Assembly (NCBI GenBank): GCA_049999805.1
Contig: JBNGIO010006274.1
Location: forward strand, 1 to 25,041
Length of the DNA: 25,041 nucleotides
Source: Folioceros fuciformis
Lineage: Eukaryota; Anthocerotophyta; Anthocerotopsida; Anthocerotales
Direction of reading: 5' to 3'
Shown here: piece by piece, positions 1-9,929 of the stretch
How positions within the stretch are numbered: the stretch's first letter is position 1
How the letters are laid out: each line of letters opens with the position of its first letter
Program-made: the position numbers and the translations under genes
Notes under the pieces: generated by a model
What the model saw: the letters and a program-made list of their open reading frames with translations, nothing else
Told to the model about the DNA's origin: nothing
Databases searched by the model: none

Positions 1-330
1 GGGTCGCCGCGAGTAGAAGTGCAACGTACTAGCAGCCGTGAACTGAGCGTTGCCCCTACCAGGGTCCAGCTTCTCTACCACAAAATCCGTGTACTCGAAA
101 TACATCTTCCACAGCAGGGGCCGGAGGTGCGCGCCGGGCATCTGCTCCTTGAGCGCCATCCTGACTTCCCCGACATTGTCCGCAAGTCTCGACCACCACT
201 TTGTGGAGAAATCCTTGAGCTTGCTATGCGACGGTACTGAGTCCCCCAGCTCGACTGCGAAGGGCTGCAGCTCGAAGCCGTGCACGTCGGTCCCGCGCTC
301 CTCCATACTTTCCGGATATGGCAGAATCAT
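1..330 (-). CDS. Unrecognised protein, N-terminal part, cut by the left window edge
   Basis: Reading the complement from an ATG at 330-328 gives 110 codons with no stop to the window edge. An in-frame TAG lies directly before the ATG, so this is a true 5' end if the frame is coding. The peptide begins MILPYPESMEERGTDVHGFE and contains a Trp-rich, mixed-charge stretch (STKWWSRLADN, LRPLLWKMYFEYTDF, VVEKLDPG) typical of a folded soluble domain. I see no signal peptide or membrane segment, and I do not recognise the family. Competing frames over the same bases are shorter or poor in composition. The gene would be a head-to-tail neighbour downstream of the histidine kinase, separated by about 0.9 kb. 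A short intron near the left edge cannot be excluded. Confidence 0.5.
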   Translation of the reverse strand, partial: MILPYPESMEERGTDVHGFELQPFAVELGDSVPSHSKLKDFSTKWWSRLADNVGEVRMALKEQMPGAHLRPLLWKMYFEYTDFVVEKLDPGRGNAQFTAASTLHFYSRRP

Positions 331-1266
331 CTAGCAGGAAGCAGAGTCGGCACAGCGGACGAACCTCTCCCGGCATCCTGCTTGCTTCCGGGCGCGCGGA
401 ACCCCCGGGCCGATGGTGACGGTGGAAGAGCTGCAAGGCAGCAGCATGCCAAGTTGCGCAAGTTGCACGAGTCGCACCAAGTTGGACGCCTCACGGGAGT
501 TCCAAGTCAGATGACTCCACGGCGGCAACAAGCAATACGGGATTAGGAGCTTTACCTTGAGGAATTAATAAAGAGAGCCAGCCAGCTAGCTAGCCGGCCG
601 GCTGCGGCCTGTGCACCTTGGAATATGCATCTCCCGGGAGGCGAGGTCGGAGGCAGTTAGATGTCGAACACGTCCACTTGGACGCGCGTCAGCTACGAAT
701 ATCCGTGGTAGCTCACACTCTTTCCACTCCGAAAGGGAACCTATCCGGTCAATTTGCACCGCATTGAGTCACGACGCTCCGAAAAGGAACCTATCCGGTC
801 AATTTGCACCGCATTGAGTCACGACACTCCGAAAAGGAACCTATACGGTCCATTCGCACCGCATTGAGTCACGATTTGCGCATGGATGCACTCTGCCTTG
901 ATGAGCTAACGAAGGGTGCGACAAATGTTGAATTCCCATTCAAAATCAGAACTTCAAGAGCATGCATCCACCTTCTCTTCCCGCCTTTCTCTTGCCGAAG
1001 CACAAAAGTGCAAGCACGAGCTGGTGCTACAGGAATGTACGACAACGAGGTGCTACAGCTGTCGGCGCCGCTGGGACTTGAGATTGTGATGAGATTTCAC
1101 TGAATCGGTCTTTTGCTAGGCGGGCGACTTGTCTCCTTGCATGTGGAGCTTCACCAGGCATCCGATCTGAATATTCTGGGATTCCGGGACCCACCCCGTT
1201 CTGCGCAGACGTCACTAGCCGCACGCCAGTCGGAAGACGTCGTTCAGGTGGCACCGGATTTGATAT
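331..1266. other. Intergenic spacer between unrecognised gene and histidine kinase
   Basis: About 0.94 kb without a convincing gene. It should hold the promoter of the minus-strand gene starting at 330 and the 3' UTR of the histidine kinase ending at 1267. An AT-rich patch near 563-575 (TTTATTAA on the minus strand) could be a TATA-like element. A short palindromic GC tract (AGCCGGCCGGCT, about 592-603) and the 50-bp tandem repeats at 726-874 are the only clear structures. Open frames here are short and lack protein-like composition. Confidence 0.5.
726..874. repeat. Three tandem copies of a 50-bp repeat with TGAGTCA motifs
   Basis: The segment starting GAAAGGGAACCTATCCGGTC at 731 recurs at 781 and 831, an exact 50-bp period. 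Copies one and two differ at only a few positions; copy three is more diverged (TATACGGTC, CATTCGCACC) and decays after about 874. Each copy contains GCACCGCATTGAGTCACGA, and hence a palindromic TGAGTCA (765-771, 815-821, 865-871), the core bound by GCN4/AP-1-type bZIP proteins. The array lies about 400-540 bases upstream of the start codon at 330, in the likely promoter of that gene. Regulatory function is inference. Confidence 0.85.
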
Positions 1267-4200
1267 CTAACCATGCTGCTTGCCCAATATTTTTTCCATG
1301 GCTACAACAAGCTCAGTAGCGCTGAATGGTTTGCCAAGATAACCATCCATGCCAGAGTAAAAACAAACATCTTGATAACCCTGTATAGCATGTGCCGTAG
1401 AACCTAAGATTGGGAGCCTCCTCAGACCCTCTGCTTCCTCTGCGTCCCTTATCTTCCTTGTGGCTTCCAGACCGTCTATCTTCGGCATCTGCAACAACAA
1501 ATAGACATTTAAAATGTTTCGTATGTCAGAATCGCACCAACCAACAAGACAAGACACAGGCAGCGTACGAGTGGGCACAGCAGACGACCACTCAAGACAA
1601 AGGAAAGTGGAAGGCACCTGTACATCCATGACTATAAAATCCAACAACTCGTGATTGGCTTTTACAAACTCGAGGGCCTGCAGTCCATCTTCCACCACCG
1701 TAACAATATGTCCTTGCCTTTGTAGCAGGCGGCATGCTACCTTCTGGTTGATGACGTTGTCCTCTGCAAGAAGAACGTTTAGACCCCTTGTTGCTGACTT
1801 CATGGGAGAAGCTGTTCTTTCTTGCAGTTCCCGGCAATTACGTGGTTCTTGCCGCGTATTCACACTCCCACTCGCCATTTCTGTCACACCCCCGTTTGGT
1901 TGCCTACTACTACTGCCTAGAACAGTTGAGGACCCACATGTTATGCAAGCGTCGTACACAGCTGTGGTTGCAGGATCTGCACACTGCTCCACTTCCAAGG
2001 GCTGCCTCGCTTCCAGTTTCTGTTCGTGCTCACCTCCTGCTTCAATATCTACATCATTACAATGTTCCCTTGCACTTGGCTGTCCCAGGGCCCCATGAGA
2101 ACCGCTAAATGACAAGGCCTGCTGTCTTGCTTCGGCGATGGAGTCCATCCTTTGGAAGGTAGCAGCATCTCTCCTGGCTTTCTCTAACCCTAAAGTGGCA
2201 CGCACCTCAGACAACAACCTTGCTCTCAAGCATGAGCCTGAAGCAGCATTTTTGGAAGGGCCGTCGGCGCGACTTAAACCGGAATCTCTAAGGCTGCCTT
2301 CCCGACCAGGCAGCAGTCGCGAGTTACACACATCCTCATCCTCCTCTTGTGAAAGGATGGTGCCAGGCTGGTTCACACAAGTTGCAGCAGCTCCCAGAGA
2401 TAGTGACGTAGACTTCCTATGGGACTTACCAGACCAGAAAAGCCTATGAAGAGCTCCTGGATCAGACATGCTCCTTTCCAGAGGACCATGAGACACATAC
2501 TTCGTCCTGGCCCGGGCTTCCTGATGCTGGCCCCCTCTCAAACTGCCCCCTCGCTCTTCGTGTGGGGCTTGTTTTGCCTCTAGAGCAGCATGCTGCAAAG
2601 CCTCAGGAGAATGGGAATCCTGCGGGGCAGTCAAGACCGCATTCCCTGTCACAGAGGAAAGCGTACAGAGACCCCTCAGCCCTGTGCTGAGAAGTACTTC
2701 CTCTACAGCCGAGATGATGCTACGCAAAAGAAACCCCACTACTGGATACCCTTCCATTCTCCCCACGGTGTCCGACGAGCAAAAGACTGTCCAGAGCTAT
2801 ACCATACATACCTGTGACAGCCAGGGCTGCACTAGCCTTTGGAGGTGTTGACAGCACAGACGATTCGCCGAGATCTCCAGAATCCGAGATACGGACTTGC
2901 AAGTCTCTGGCATTCGTGTCAAAATCCACTGGAATGGCAAAGAAGAATGCACTTCCAGAACCCAGCTGACTTTCTGCCCAGATGTGTCCACCCAGCAGCT
3001 CGCAAAACCTGCGAGGAGAAGGCGAAACCCCACGTAAGGCATGCACAAGAATGCCGCAAGGCAAAGAAAAGCGCAGAGCAGCAGGCTCGTGGGAGCAGGC
3101 AGCGGCAGAGCATACCGTTGCACGATACACAGACCGAGGCCAGTCCCACCATAAAGCCGAGACGTAGAGGCATCGGCCTGGGTAAACGGATTAAACATAT
3201 CCTGCAGCTTTTCACTGCTGATCCCAATGCCGGTATCACGCACTTCGAAAAGCACATCCGCTCTCCCGTCCCGCCCCATCTCCGAAAGCGGCTGGGACAC
3301 TCTACCAGGCACATGCTCTGACTGCGGCTCCAAGACATCAATCACGGTGGAGCTGGAAGTCTCATCCACAGGCTCCACCTTGAGCCCGGGGCCTGGCCAG
3401 CTGGACCAGCTCCGCAGCCTAGGCAGTGCACTCTCTTTCCTTGTACTCGCCAGAGGCTGCCTGTGCAACGAGACCTTCACCGTGACCGATCCCTGTTGCG
3501 TAAACTTCAAGGCATTACCAACTGCAGCCTCGAAACCAAGAGAGCCAAAGGTGAGGCGTGCTGCTGCAGGCGTCTGCAGGCACACACACATAGCGTCCAC
3601 TTGAACTTCACGAGAGACAAGGGAAGAGAAGAGAGAGAGCACAACGGTGCCACAAGGCTCTCCAGAGTGCAAACTCACGCACGAAACTCACCAAGATTCA
3701 GCAGGCACTGCTGCACCTTCCCCGGATCCCCGTTGCACAAATCTGGCACGTCGGCATCCACGCACCACTTCAGCAGCAGCCCCCGGGCCTGCGCCCTGGG
3801 CAGCAGCATCCGCATGGTGCTCGTCACCGTCCGCCGCATGCTGAACTGCACGCACTCCACGTCCAACCTCCCCGCCTCGATCTTGGCCAGGTCCAGAATG
3901 CTGTTGATGATGTGCAGCAGCAGGTCCGCGCACTCCTTGAGCGAGAGCAGATTGTCTCGCTGGTCCGCGTTCAGAGAGGACTCCAGCAGTAAGCCCGTCA
4001 TCCCCAGAATCCCATGAATCGGAGTCCTGCATTCAACAACAAACCCAACAGCCCCGGGCCACAGCCCGCCCACCCCTTCTCATCAGTCCCGGGCCACAGC
4101 CGAGCCACCAAAGCTGTATATCTCTCCACGGCCCTCTACAGGTACGAAGGTGATAATAAACATTCAAAGTCTGCATGTGGTGTGCATAGAGAGGCAGAGG

Positions 4201-5466
4201 CATTTGCCTGATCTCATGGCTCATGTTGGCCAGAAAGTCACTCTTGGCATGACTGGCCTTCTCCGCCCGGGCCTGGCTGGCCTCCAGCTCCTTCACCTTG
4301 TGCTGCACGGCCTTGGTCCGCTCCTCCACCTGCTGCTCCAAGTGCTGGTTGTACCCGCTGAGCTGACGGGCCAACTGCTTGTTCTCCGTGACGGCAGCGG
4401 CGAGAAAAATTCCCACCAGTGCCACCACGGCCACGTAGAGCTCGATCTGCACCAGCAGCTTGGGGGAACTGGGCTCCTGGCGGCCGGACATCTGGTAGAA
4501 GGCCCCGCGCTGGTTGATAGTCGCCCAGCTGCAGATGAGCGCGTTGCAGAGCACCACCAGCGCCCAGCCCCACCTGGGCTGCAAGAACACCCCAGCCACC
4601 ACCACCGGGAAGACGAGGTAGGGAAGGGGGCGGACGACGGGCGTGGTGACGAAGCAGAAGATGAGCACCTGGAGCCCGACGCTGACGCCGTGGAAGCACA
4701 CGAACTGCGCGACAGCCCGCCAGCGCGGGCACAGGCAAAGGCGGAGGCAACGGACGGGGCAAAAGGGCCCCAGCCCGGCCGCGGCGGCATACAGGTGCAC
4801 CAGGAAGGGCGTCACGGAGAGCATGGCAGCCACCACCCCGAAGCACCAAGTCCCCCAGAAACGGGCCACATCCGCCCACGCCACCAGGCCGCTGGCACAC
4901 TGGGAGAGCGCGATGAGCGTCTCGAAGGAGAGCGCGGAGAGCAGGACCGCAGCCACGAACTTGCATGCGTCGCCGGTGGTGTCGATGGTGGGGATCCGGC
5001 GCCTGCGCCTTTGGCAATCCCGGGAGAAGAAGCGACGCATCACCATGCCACCCGCCTGCACCTCGAGCGTGGCCAGCATCGCCATGAACAGAATCATGAG
5101 GACACGCACGGCGGTGATGTCCTTCCTGGCGTAGAGCATCTGGACGGTGAAGAAGCCCACGTAGGAGCCCGCGGACACAGCCGGGCCCAACAAGGCCGCC
5201 GCTGCCAGCCCCGCCGCCCTGGGCAGGTACACGGGGAAGATAACAGTCTTGTCCACCCGCTCCCGCACCGGGGACACGGAGAATCGGTACAAGAAGGTCC
5301 CCGTGGCCACAATCATGATCAGCACGGCCGCGTTGTGCACCAAGCTCCACGGGGTCTTCCACTCCCGCCTGGGCTCCCCCTGCTCCCCCTGCTGCTCCTG
5401 CACTTCCTGCTCCCAGCTCCACCCCATTGTGGAGTACTCCTGCTCCTCGGACCCACTGCGCTCCAT
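1267..5466 (-). CDS. MASE1-type hybrid histidine kinase with C-terminal receiver domain
   Basis: Probable membrane sensor kinase of the His-Asp phosphorelay. Model (complement): 5466..4208, 4026..3692, 3521..3116, 3008..2812, 2702..1618, 1488..1267, in phase throughout, about 1,167 aa. Residues about 40-360 are a multi-helix membrane region with MASE1-like signatures (a [17 protein letters not shown] helix and a LPYLVFP segment), followed by a short coiled coil. The His box is [18 protein letters not shown] with His417; the N box reads LLNLVGNALKF; G boxes are DTGIGIS and GGTGLGL with FNPFTQAD between. A linker of about 350 aa precedes the receiver: LLAEDN, phospho-acceptor Asp1092 in VMDVQMP, Thr1125 and Lys1147 (GYLGKPF). 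All catalytic residues are present. There is no CHASE domain, so it is not a classical cytokinin receptor. The first ATG at 5466 was chosen. The 2811-2703 intron acceptor, in the linker, is the least certain boundary. Confidence 0.88.
1489..1617 (-). other. Stop-free 129-base intron splitting the receiver phosphorylation site
   Basis: The complement has CAG|GTGCCTTCC at the donor (1617) and TTGTTGCAG|ATGCCG at the acceptor (1489). The segment is 43 codons long, phase 0 and has no in-frame stop. Removing it restores the canonical VMDVQ-MPKIDG receiver motif. Retaining it would insert 43 residues two positions after Asp1092. Splicing is inferred from the family motif. Confidence 0.8.
4027..4207 (-). 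other. GC-AG intron at the histidine-box of the kinase
   Basis: Exon 1 ends ATCAG at 4208 and the intron begins GCAAAT; the acceptor is GAATGCAG|GACTCCG at 4027/4026. Joining gives [12 protein letters not shown] exactly, the conserved His box. No GT donor in the vicinity restores the motif, so this is a non-canonical GC-AG U2-type intron of 181 bases. Confidence 0.8.
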
Positions 5467-6282
5467 CTCTCCCACTCCACCCTACTACGCCCTCACGCCT
5501 GCCACTGAAGGACACCACAATCCAGCCAGCGCCTCCTGCTGGCCCGCACCAATTCCACCTCCCACTCCCTCGTCCTCGTCCTCGTCCCCGTCCCCGTCCC
5601 CGTCCCCGTCCCCGTCCCCGTCCCCGAGCAGCTGCGTGACAATCTCATGCTCTGGACAGGCGCAGGAACAGCGAGCATCAGGCAGAGCGAGTCCCACAGT
5701 CACCACAAGCGCAGTTGAGGCGGTTGGCATGGGTGAGCTCGCCTCCGCGCATTGGGATGCGCGACTACCAGCTTCCCGAGCGCACCCGATCGGGCAACTG
5801 CACTCTCCACGAATCCGATTCTGCCTTTCCGCTGCCAGTTCTTCCCACTCGCACATTCTCAAGGCAGAACAGAAAAGACAGGCATGCACGAAACGGGCAA
5901 TTTTGCCCACTTATTCACGCCGCAGGCCCACGCGTCGACCGCCCAGTGCCGGACACCTGCCCTCGGCGCTATCAGTCGGGGAATGCAGCCGCGCTGACCC
6001 GTGTCATAACGCCGACAAATATTCGACTTTTAATATCACACATATTAAACACCAGCACGTACAGTATGTGCTCTCTTACCTGCGCAGGGAACAATTCCCA
6101 ACGAGCCAACAATTTGAGACCCCCAACCCGATCCAAACCACACAGCGTTTACTATATACCTACGCACGAGCCCCCTCGTCCCGACGCCAAAGCCGGCATC
6201 GTTACCATCTACGTTAAGTTCCCAGTAGCTGCGTCTGTGTGCTGGGGTGTTCACTCACGTTAGCGTTGGGTTATCTGCTTGG
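5467..6282. other. Intergenic region: kinase 5' UTR/promoter and DOG1-ankyrin gene 3' UTR
   Basis: About 0.8 kb between the two minus-strand genes. The part near 5467-5900 is probably the 5' UTR and promoter of the histidine kinase and contains the GGGGAC repeat at 5571-5627. A minus-strand open frame from an ATG at 5856 to a stop at 5485-5487 (124 codons) ends 18 bases before the kinase ATG and could be an upstream ORF. The part near 6000-6282 is more AT-rich and is the likely 3' UTR of the DOG1-ankyrin gene. No separate gene is supported. Confidence 0.5.
5571..5627 (-). repeat. Hexanucleotide repeat, seven GGGG runs on the kinase mRNA strand
   Basis: The plus strand reads CGTCCT units followed by seven uninterrupted TCCCCG units. 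On the complement, the kinase-sense strand, this is (GGGGAC)7 followed by GAGGAC units. Four-G runs separated by two-base loops are an ideal G-quadruplex sequence. It lies about 105-160 bases upstream of the kinase ATG, so it probably falls in the 5' UTR or core promoter. Confidence 0.85.
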
Positions 6283-9181
6283 TCACATGTGGCCCTTCAA
6301 GGCTTCCTGGATGTCTTCGTGTTTCCGCAACTTGGCTTCGTCCGCAGGGGTGTTCCCATTTCTGCAACAGAGACGATATTCTGGTCTTTAGGAAGACGAA
6401 CCCACAATTGTGATTAGTTTTTTAGAGAGCGGGGAACGCGGGAGAGTTACCTGGATCTGACGGACACGTCAGCGCCCAGTTCGAGGAGGAGTTTCACGGC
6501 TTCCACAGTCCCGTAAGCGACAGCAATGTGCAGCGCGGTCTGCTTGCCATAGTCCTCGCTGTTGATATCCAGGCCGTGGAGGACCAAACGCTTCACATAC
6601 TCCATGTCACCACAAGCTGCTGCTTGGCAGAGCTCCAGACCTGGATCCTGCCACCACTTGCCACGTTAAGTCATCCGTCCCTCAAATGGAGGGCGACATA
6701 TACAGCCCAAGCTACCAAGGCACACACCATCTCACCTCCAGTAGAAGAGCCGCGCCATGCTGACACAGAAGTTCGGCGACCTTGTCATGGCCCGCCTTCA
6801 AAGTGCTCACCAAGGCAGTCCGGCCCCACACATCTGGCGCGTTGGGAAGTTAGCATGTCACCGCCCTCAATAACGGGTTGTTATCACAATCCTGATCACA
6901 AGGAACGGGAGAAGCTGCAGGTGGAATTTTTGGCTACCTTTCGCATTCACGTCCTCGCCTATCCCTATCAGGAGCTCCACACAGTCGAGGTGACCGTTCA
7001 TGGCTGCTACATGCTAAACATAGAGCACACACAAACAAGTGTTACATCGTGCGAATCACCAGTTAATGAGGAAAGAACGAAACAACGCCAACGAGAACCA
7101 GGATTGGTCTCAACAATCATATACTACTCAGCAAGCATCACCCCATCCAAGTCCACTAAAAGGAAAAGACTCAACCCGAAAGTCCCAGCCAAGTATCGGC
7201 AGCGCCACTCCTGCCCGGACACCTGCCCCAGCTCTGAAGCAGGCTTGACGAGCCAAGTTCGCGACCCTCCAGCACCAATAGATAAACACTGACACGTCTA
7301 CACTTGACTAAAGACCACGTAGACGTACTTCCACGCTGACTCCTAGAACATAGAACAGAAAGGGGCGAATGATTTCCAACTGCAAAACCCTACCAGCCGC
7401 TTAATACTTGTGAATGCAAGCAACAATGTTGGGCCAGTGTGTTCCAGTCATGTCATCATCAAGCAGAAACTGAGCTGCTTGTTGATGCAAGGATTGCTGG
7501 CTTCACAGCTTTTTTTTCCCTGGTAGGTTTCTCTTCGGACTTGCCGCAACATACCACCAGCAGCAAACAGCAAAAGCTGCTGCTACAGTCACTGGCAAAA
7601 TAGAGTGGAGAACATGCATCCACAAACCACAGAGTGATGGTCAAATCCCGCAAGACATCCTACCTATCCTGTCAATGCTCAAGCACGAGCAACCAACAGA
7701 CTTCCATCAATAAGCCTGCATGCCCCACGTTACCCCTGCACGTCACACACTATCGAGAAGCTAGAAACAACAGCTGGGCCAACTTTCACGGCTGCAATAC
7801 CCTGCAAAAACACAACACCATCCTCTCCGACCTCACAGTGAAATCTGAACAATTCAGTGTAGGGAGAAGCTGTGAAGTTGGAATAGATACCAATGCTGTC
7901 CGCCCCAAGAAATCAGAAGAAGGCGCACTGCCAGCCCGCAAGGCTTGTCGTAGTGATGCCACATCTCCCTTCTCCGCAAAGGTCCAAACATCTTGAGTTG
8001 ATCCACTTGTCGCAGCACTCGACACAGCTTGGGCATCAGCAGCCTGTGGCGGCTGACCGAGCTTTCTTAAAGCAATGGCAAACTCGAAGGTAGCTATGGT
8101 GTACTGGCCAGCTTGCACAGGGTTAAGAATGTCGATGATCTCCCTCAGAGCACGGCATCGCAACATCTCTGCCTCAACAACCAGCTGGCGCAATGCAGCA
8201 AGCTTGGGCGCAATCGCATCTCGTATCCTAGAGAGATCAAAAGATTCACTCGGTGGAGGCTCTGCCAGTGTTGCGCTTGCCAAGGGTTGGTCAGCCACAT
8301 TCATCTGCAGTCCAGGAAACGAAGGCTCGCAGATCAAACAAGACGTCCAAAAACTCTCACACAGCATGCACACTTGTTATTTACGCCTCTCCCATCTGGT
8401 CTACTAGCAGAACCTTTTTCCGGTCACATTTACCTACCTATCCATCAGCAGAAATCGGGCGTTTCCTCGCGATGCAGGAAAAGAAGGGAAGAAATAGGAC
8501 AAGAAAAGGACGATTCAAGAAAAAAGACACATCACGTGACAAATTCTCCCACTGCTTTCCCTGGCAAGACCAACACTGTTATGACGCGAACCTGCAAAAC
8601 TGCACTAGGATCAGCCATCTCCCTCAGTCTGGCCACCTTAAGAAAAGGAGCATCCAGCTCACCACAGCACACACAGTCGCTGCTACCTGCTGCAGGGCGA
8701 AGTTCTTGTCAATGCTGTCCTCCTCGTCCCGCAGATGTCGTTGCAATGAGTCCACCTTGTGAATTTGAGTACTGGAAAGAGATGCCAGCGCTGGCACGTC
8801 GCAGCCTTCTAGCAGACTCAGCAAATCTGCCTGGAACTCGTGGCCGGCTGTCAACTTTGGAAAGGATTCCTTCACCTGCGCTCCCATCAAGGAGAAGAGG
8901 AGGACGGTGGCTGTGATTGGCCTGTAGCCCCCTAGCCATAGCAAGCCCGATATGTAAGAGGTCTGCCACCGGCCTCCCGCCACATACGACAAGTCCTCCT
9001 CAGCAACCTGAGTCTTGACCCGCGCACAATCATGGTACAGCTTGCAACAGCTTTCCACAAGCAGGATGATCTCCTGGTCCGAGTGGTGCTGATCCAAAGC
9101 CTTGCGCAGAGCTGCGAGCTGGTGTTTCGCCTGGTCCAGCCAGTCGGCGTAGAATCTCTCAAATCCTTCTCCCACATTCAT
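6283..9181 (-). CDS. DOG1-domain / ankyrin-repeat fusion protein
   Basis: Model (complement): 9181..8687, 8304..7891, 7013..6938, 6833..6736, 6647..6451, 6361..6283; all junctions are GT-AG and in phase, 452 aa, ending KGHM-stop. Residues about 8-250 form a DOG1 domain, as found in DOG1 and at the C-terminus of TGA bZIP factors: FERFYADWLDQAKHQLAALR, YVAGGRWQTSYISGLLWLGG, YRPITATVLLF and, in exon 2, RCRALREIIDILNPVQAGQY. There is no bZIP region upstream. Residues about 270-452 are ankyrin repeats: DFLGRTALHVAAMNGHLDCV, DVWGRTALVS, LELCQAAACGDMEYVKRLV, YGKQTALHIAVAYGTVEAVK and RNGNTPADEAKLRKH. The ankyrin block resembles those at the ends of plant SKOR/GORK-type channels. Each ankyrin junction reconstructs a repeat, which supports one transcript. 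No signal peptide or membrane helix is seen; a soluble scaffold or regulator is the likely role. Confidence 0.9.
7014..7890 (-). other. Long intron (877 bases) of the DOG1-ankyrin gene
   Basis: Donor TTG|GTATCT at 7890 and acceptor TTTAG|CAT at 7014. Joining gives the ankyrin consensus GRTAL-HVAAMNGH without any gap, so no extra exon is needed. This intron is five to ten times longer than its neighbours. I see no transposon ends or RNA gene in it. Confidence 0.75.
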
Positions 9182-9500
9182 GGCGTCCGACGCTCATTGG
9201 AGGACTCAGGAAAGCAATCCAGACGGTGTCGCCACCTGAGGCTGCAAGCGGAGGAGTGCGACACTCCACACCATATAAGTAAATAAAGTCTCGACCCGAC
9301 CTTAGCGCGGCCAGCTCCAGGACAACTTGATCGGAAGAGACGGTGAGACTCAGAGCACGAATGCAATAGGGAATATGAAGTACATACTCCTGGGCCTCTC
9401 AACTTACGTCGTCACTAGCACTGGGCGCGTACGTATGTACCTGGACAGCTTCACCCCGTCACTCTCGTACTAGTTTTCAAAGAAGTTTGATTTGTGAGCG

Positions 9501-9509
9501 TTAGGGTTT
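9501..9509. promoter_or_regulatory. Telo-box-like motif (AAACCCTAA on the minus strand)
   Basis: TTAGGGTTT lies about 320 bases upstream of the DOG1-ankyrin start codon. Telo-boxes near transcription starts are known plant promoter elements. A single copy of a nine-base motif is weak evidence. Confidence 0.25.
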
Positions 9510-9929
9510 TTCTCGAGTCACTAGATTTCGGTGCTTGAGTCAGCAAGTACATATAGCAAATATTGTAAGATATAGAATTTTCATTTGACAATGAGGTCTA
9601 ATAAGAACAAACAAAAAGCAGATAGACTCTTTCTTTTAGAAAGGAGATAGGAAGACCATCTATTTCAAGCCTTCCTATGTCCCTTCAAAAGAACAACCCA
9701 CACAATGAAAAGTGCAACAACTAACTCCTATTGTCATTCATTGTATGTATACTTTCCTTTTGAAATGAAAGTTTCATAGTTCAAGATATGAAAGAACCAT
9801 CCTTGTGAAAGATGTCACTTGCTCTGCAACATATTGTCGTCCTAAACATTGTGTTGGCTAGCACCCATTGTAGGACAATGAACAATCTTTGTCATCAAGC
9901 AACAAACTAAGATTGGACTAGGCAGTCTA

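Noticed and set aside
1655-2108. Plus-strand frames of 106-147 codons opposite the kinase linker exon
   Set aside because: They are antisense shadows; the minus strand joins to the receiver domain.
4150-5508. A 452-codon plus-strand frame opposite the kinase exon
   Set aside because: It is rich in His, Gly and Arg with no domain and mirrors the GC-rich antisense of the MASE1 exon. The minus strand has clear family motifs.
4238-5518. A 426-codon minus-strand frame overlapping the kinase exon in another phase
   Set aside because: It is Gly/Ala/Arg-rich sequence from reading the GC-rich exon out of frame. The kinase motifs are in the other frame.
5249-6217. A 322-codon plus-strand frame upstream of the kinase
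   Set aside because: It is low-complexity Ser-Pro sequence produced by the hexanucleotide repeat and shows no domain.
7459-7653. A minus-strand Cys/Ser-rich frame inside the 877-base intron
   Set aside because: The ankyrin repeat is continuous without it, and no in-phase splice sites require it.
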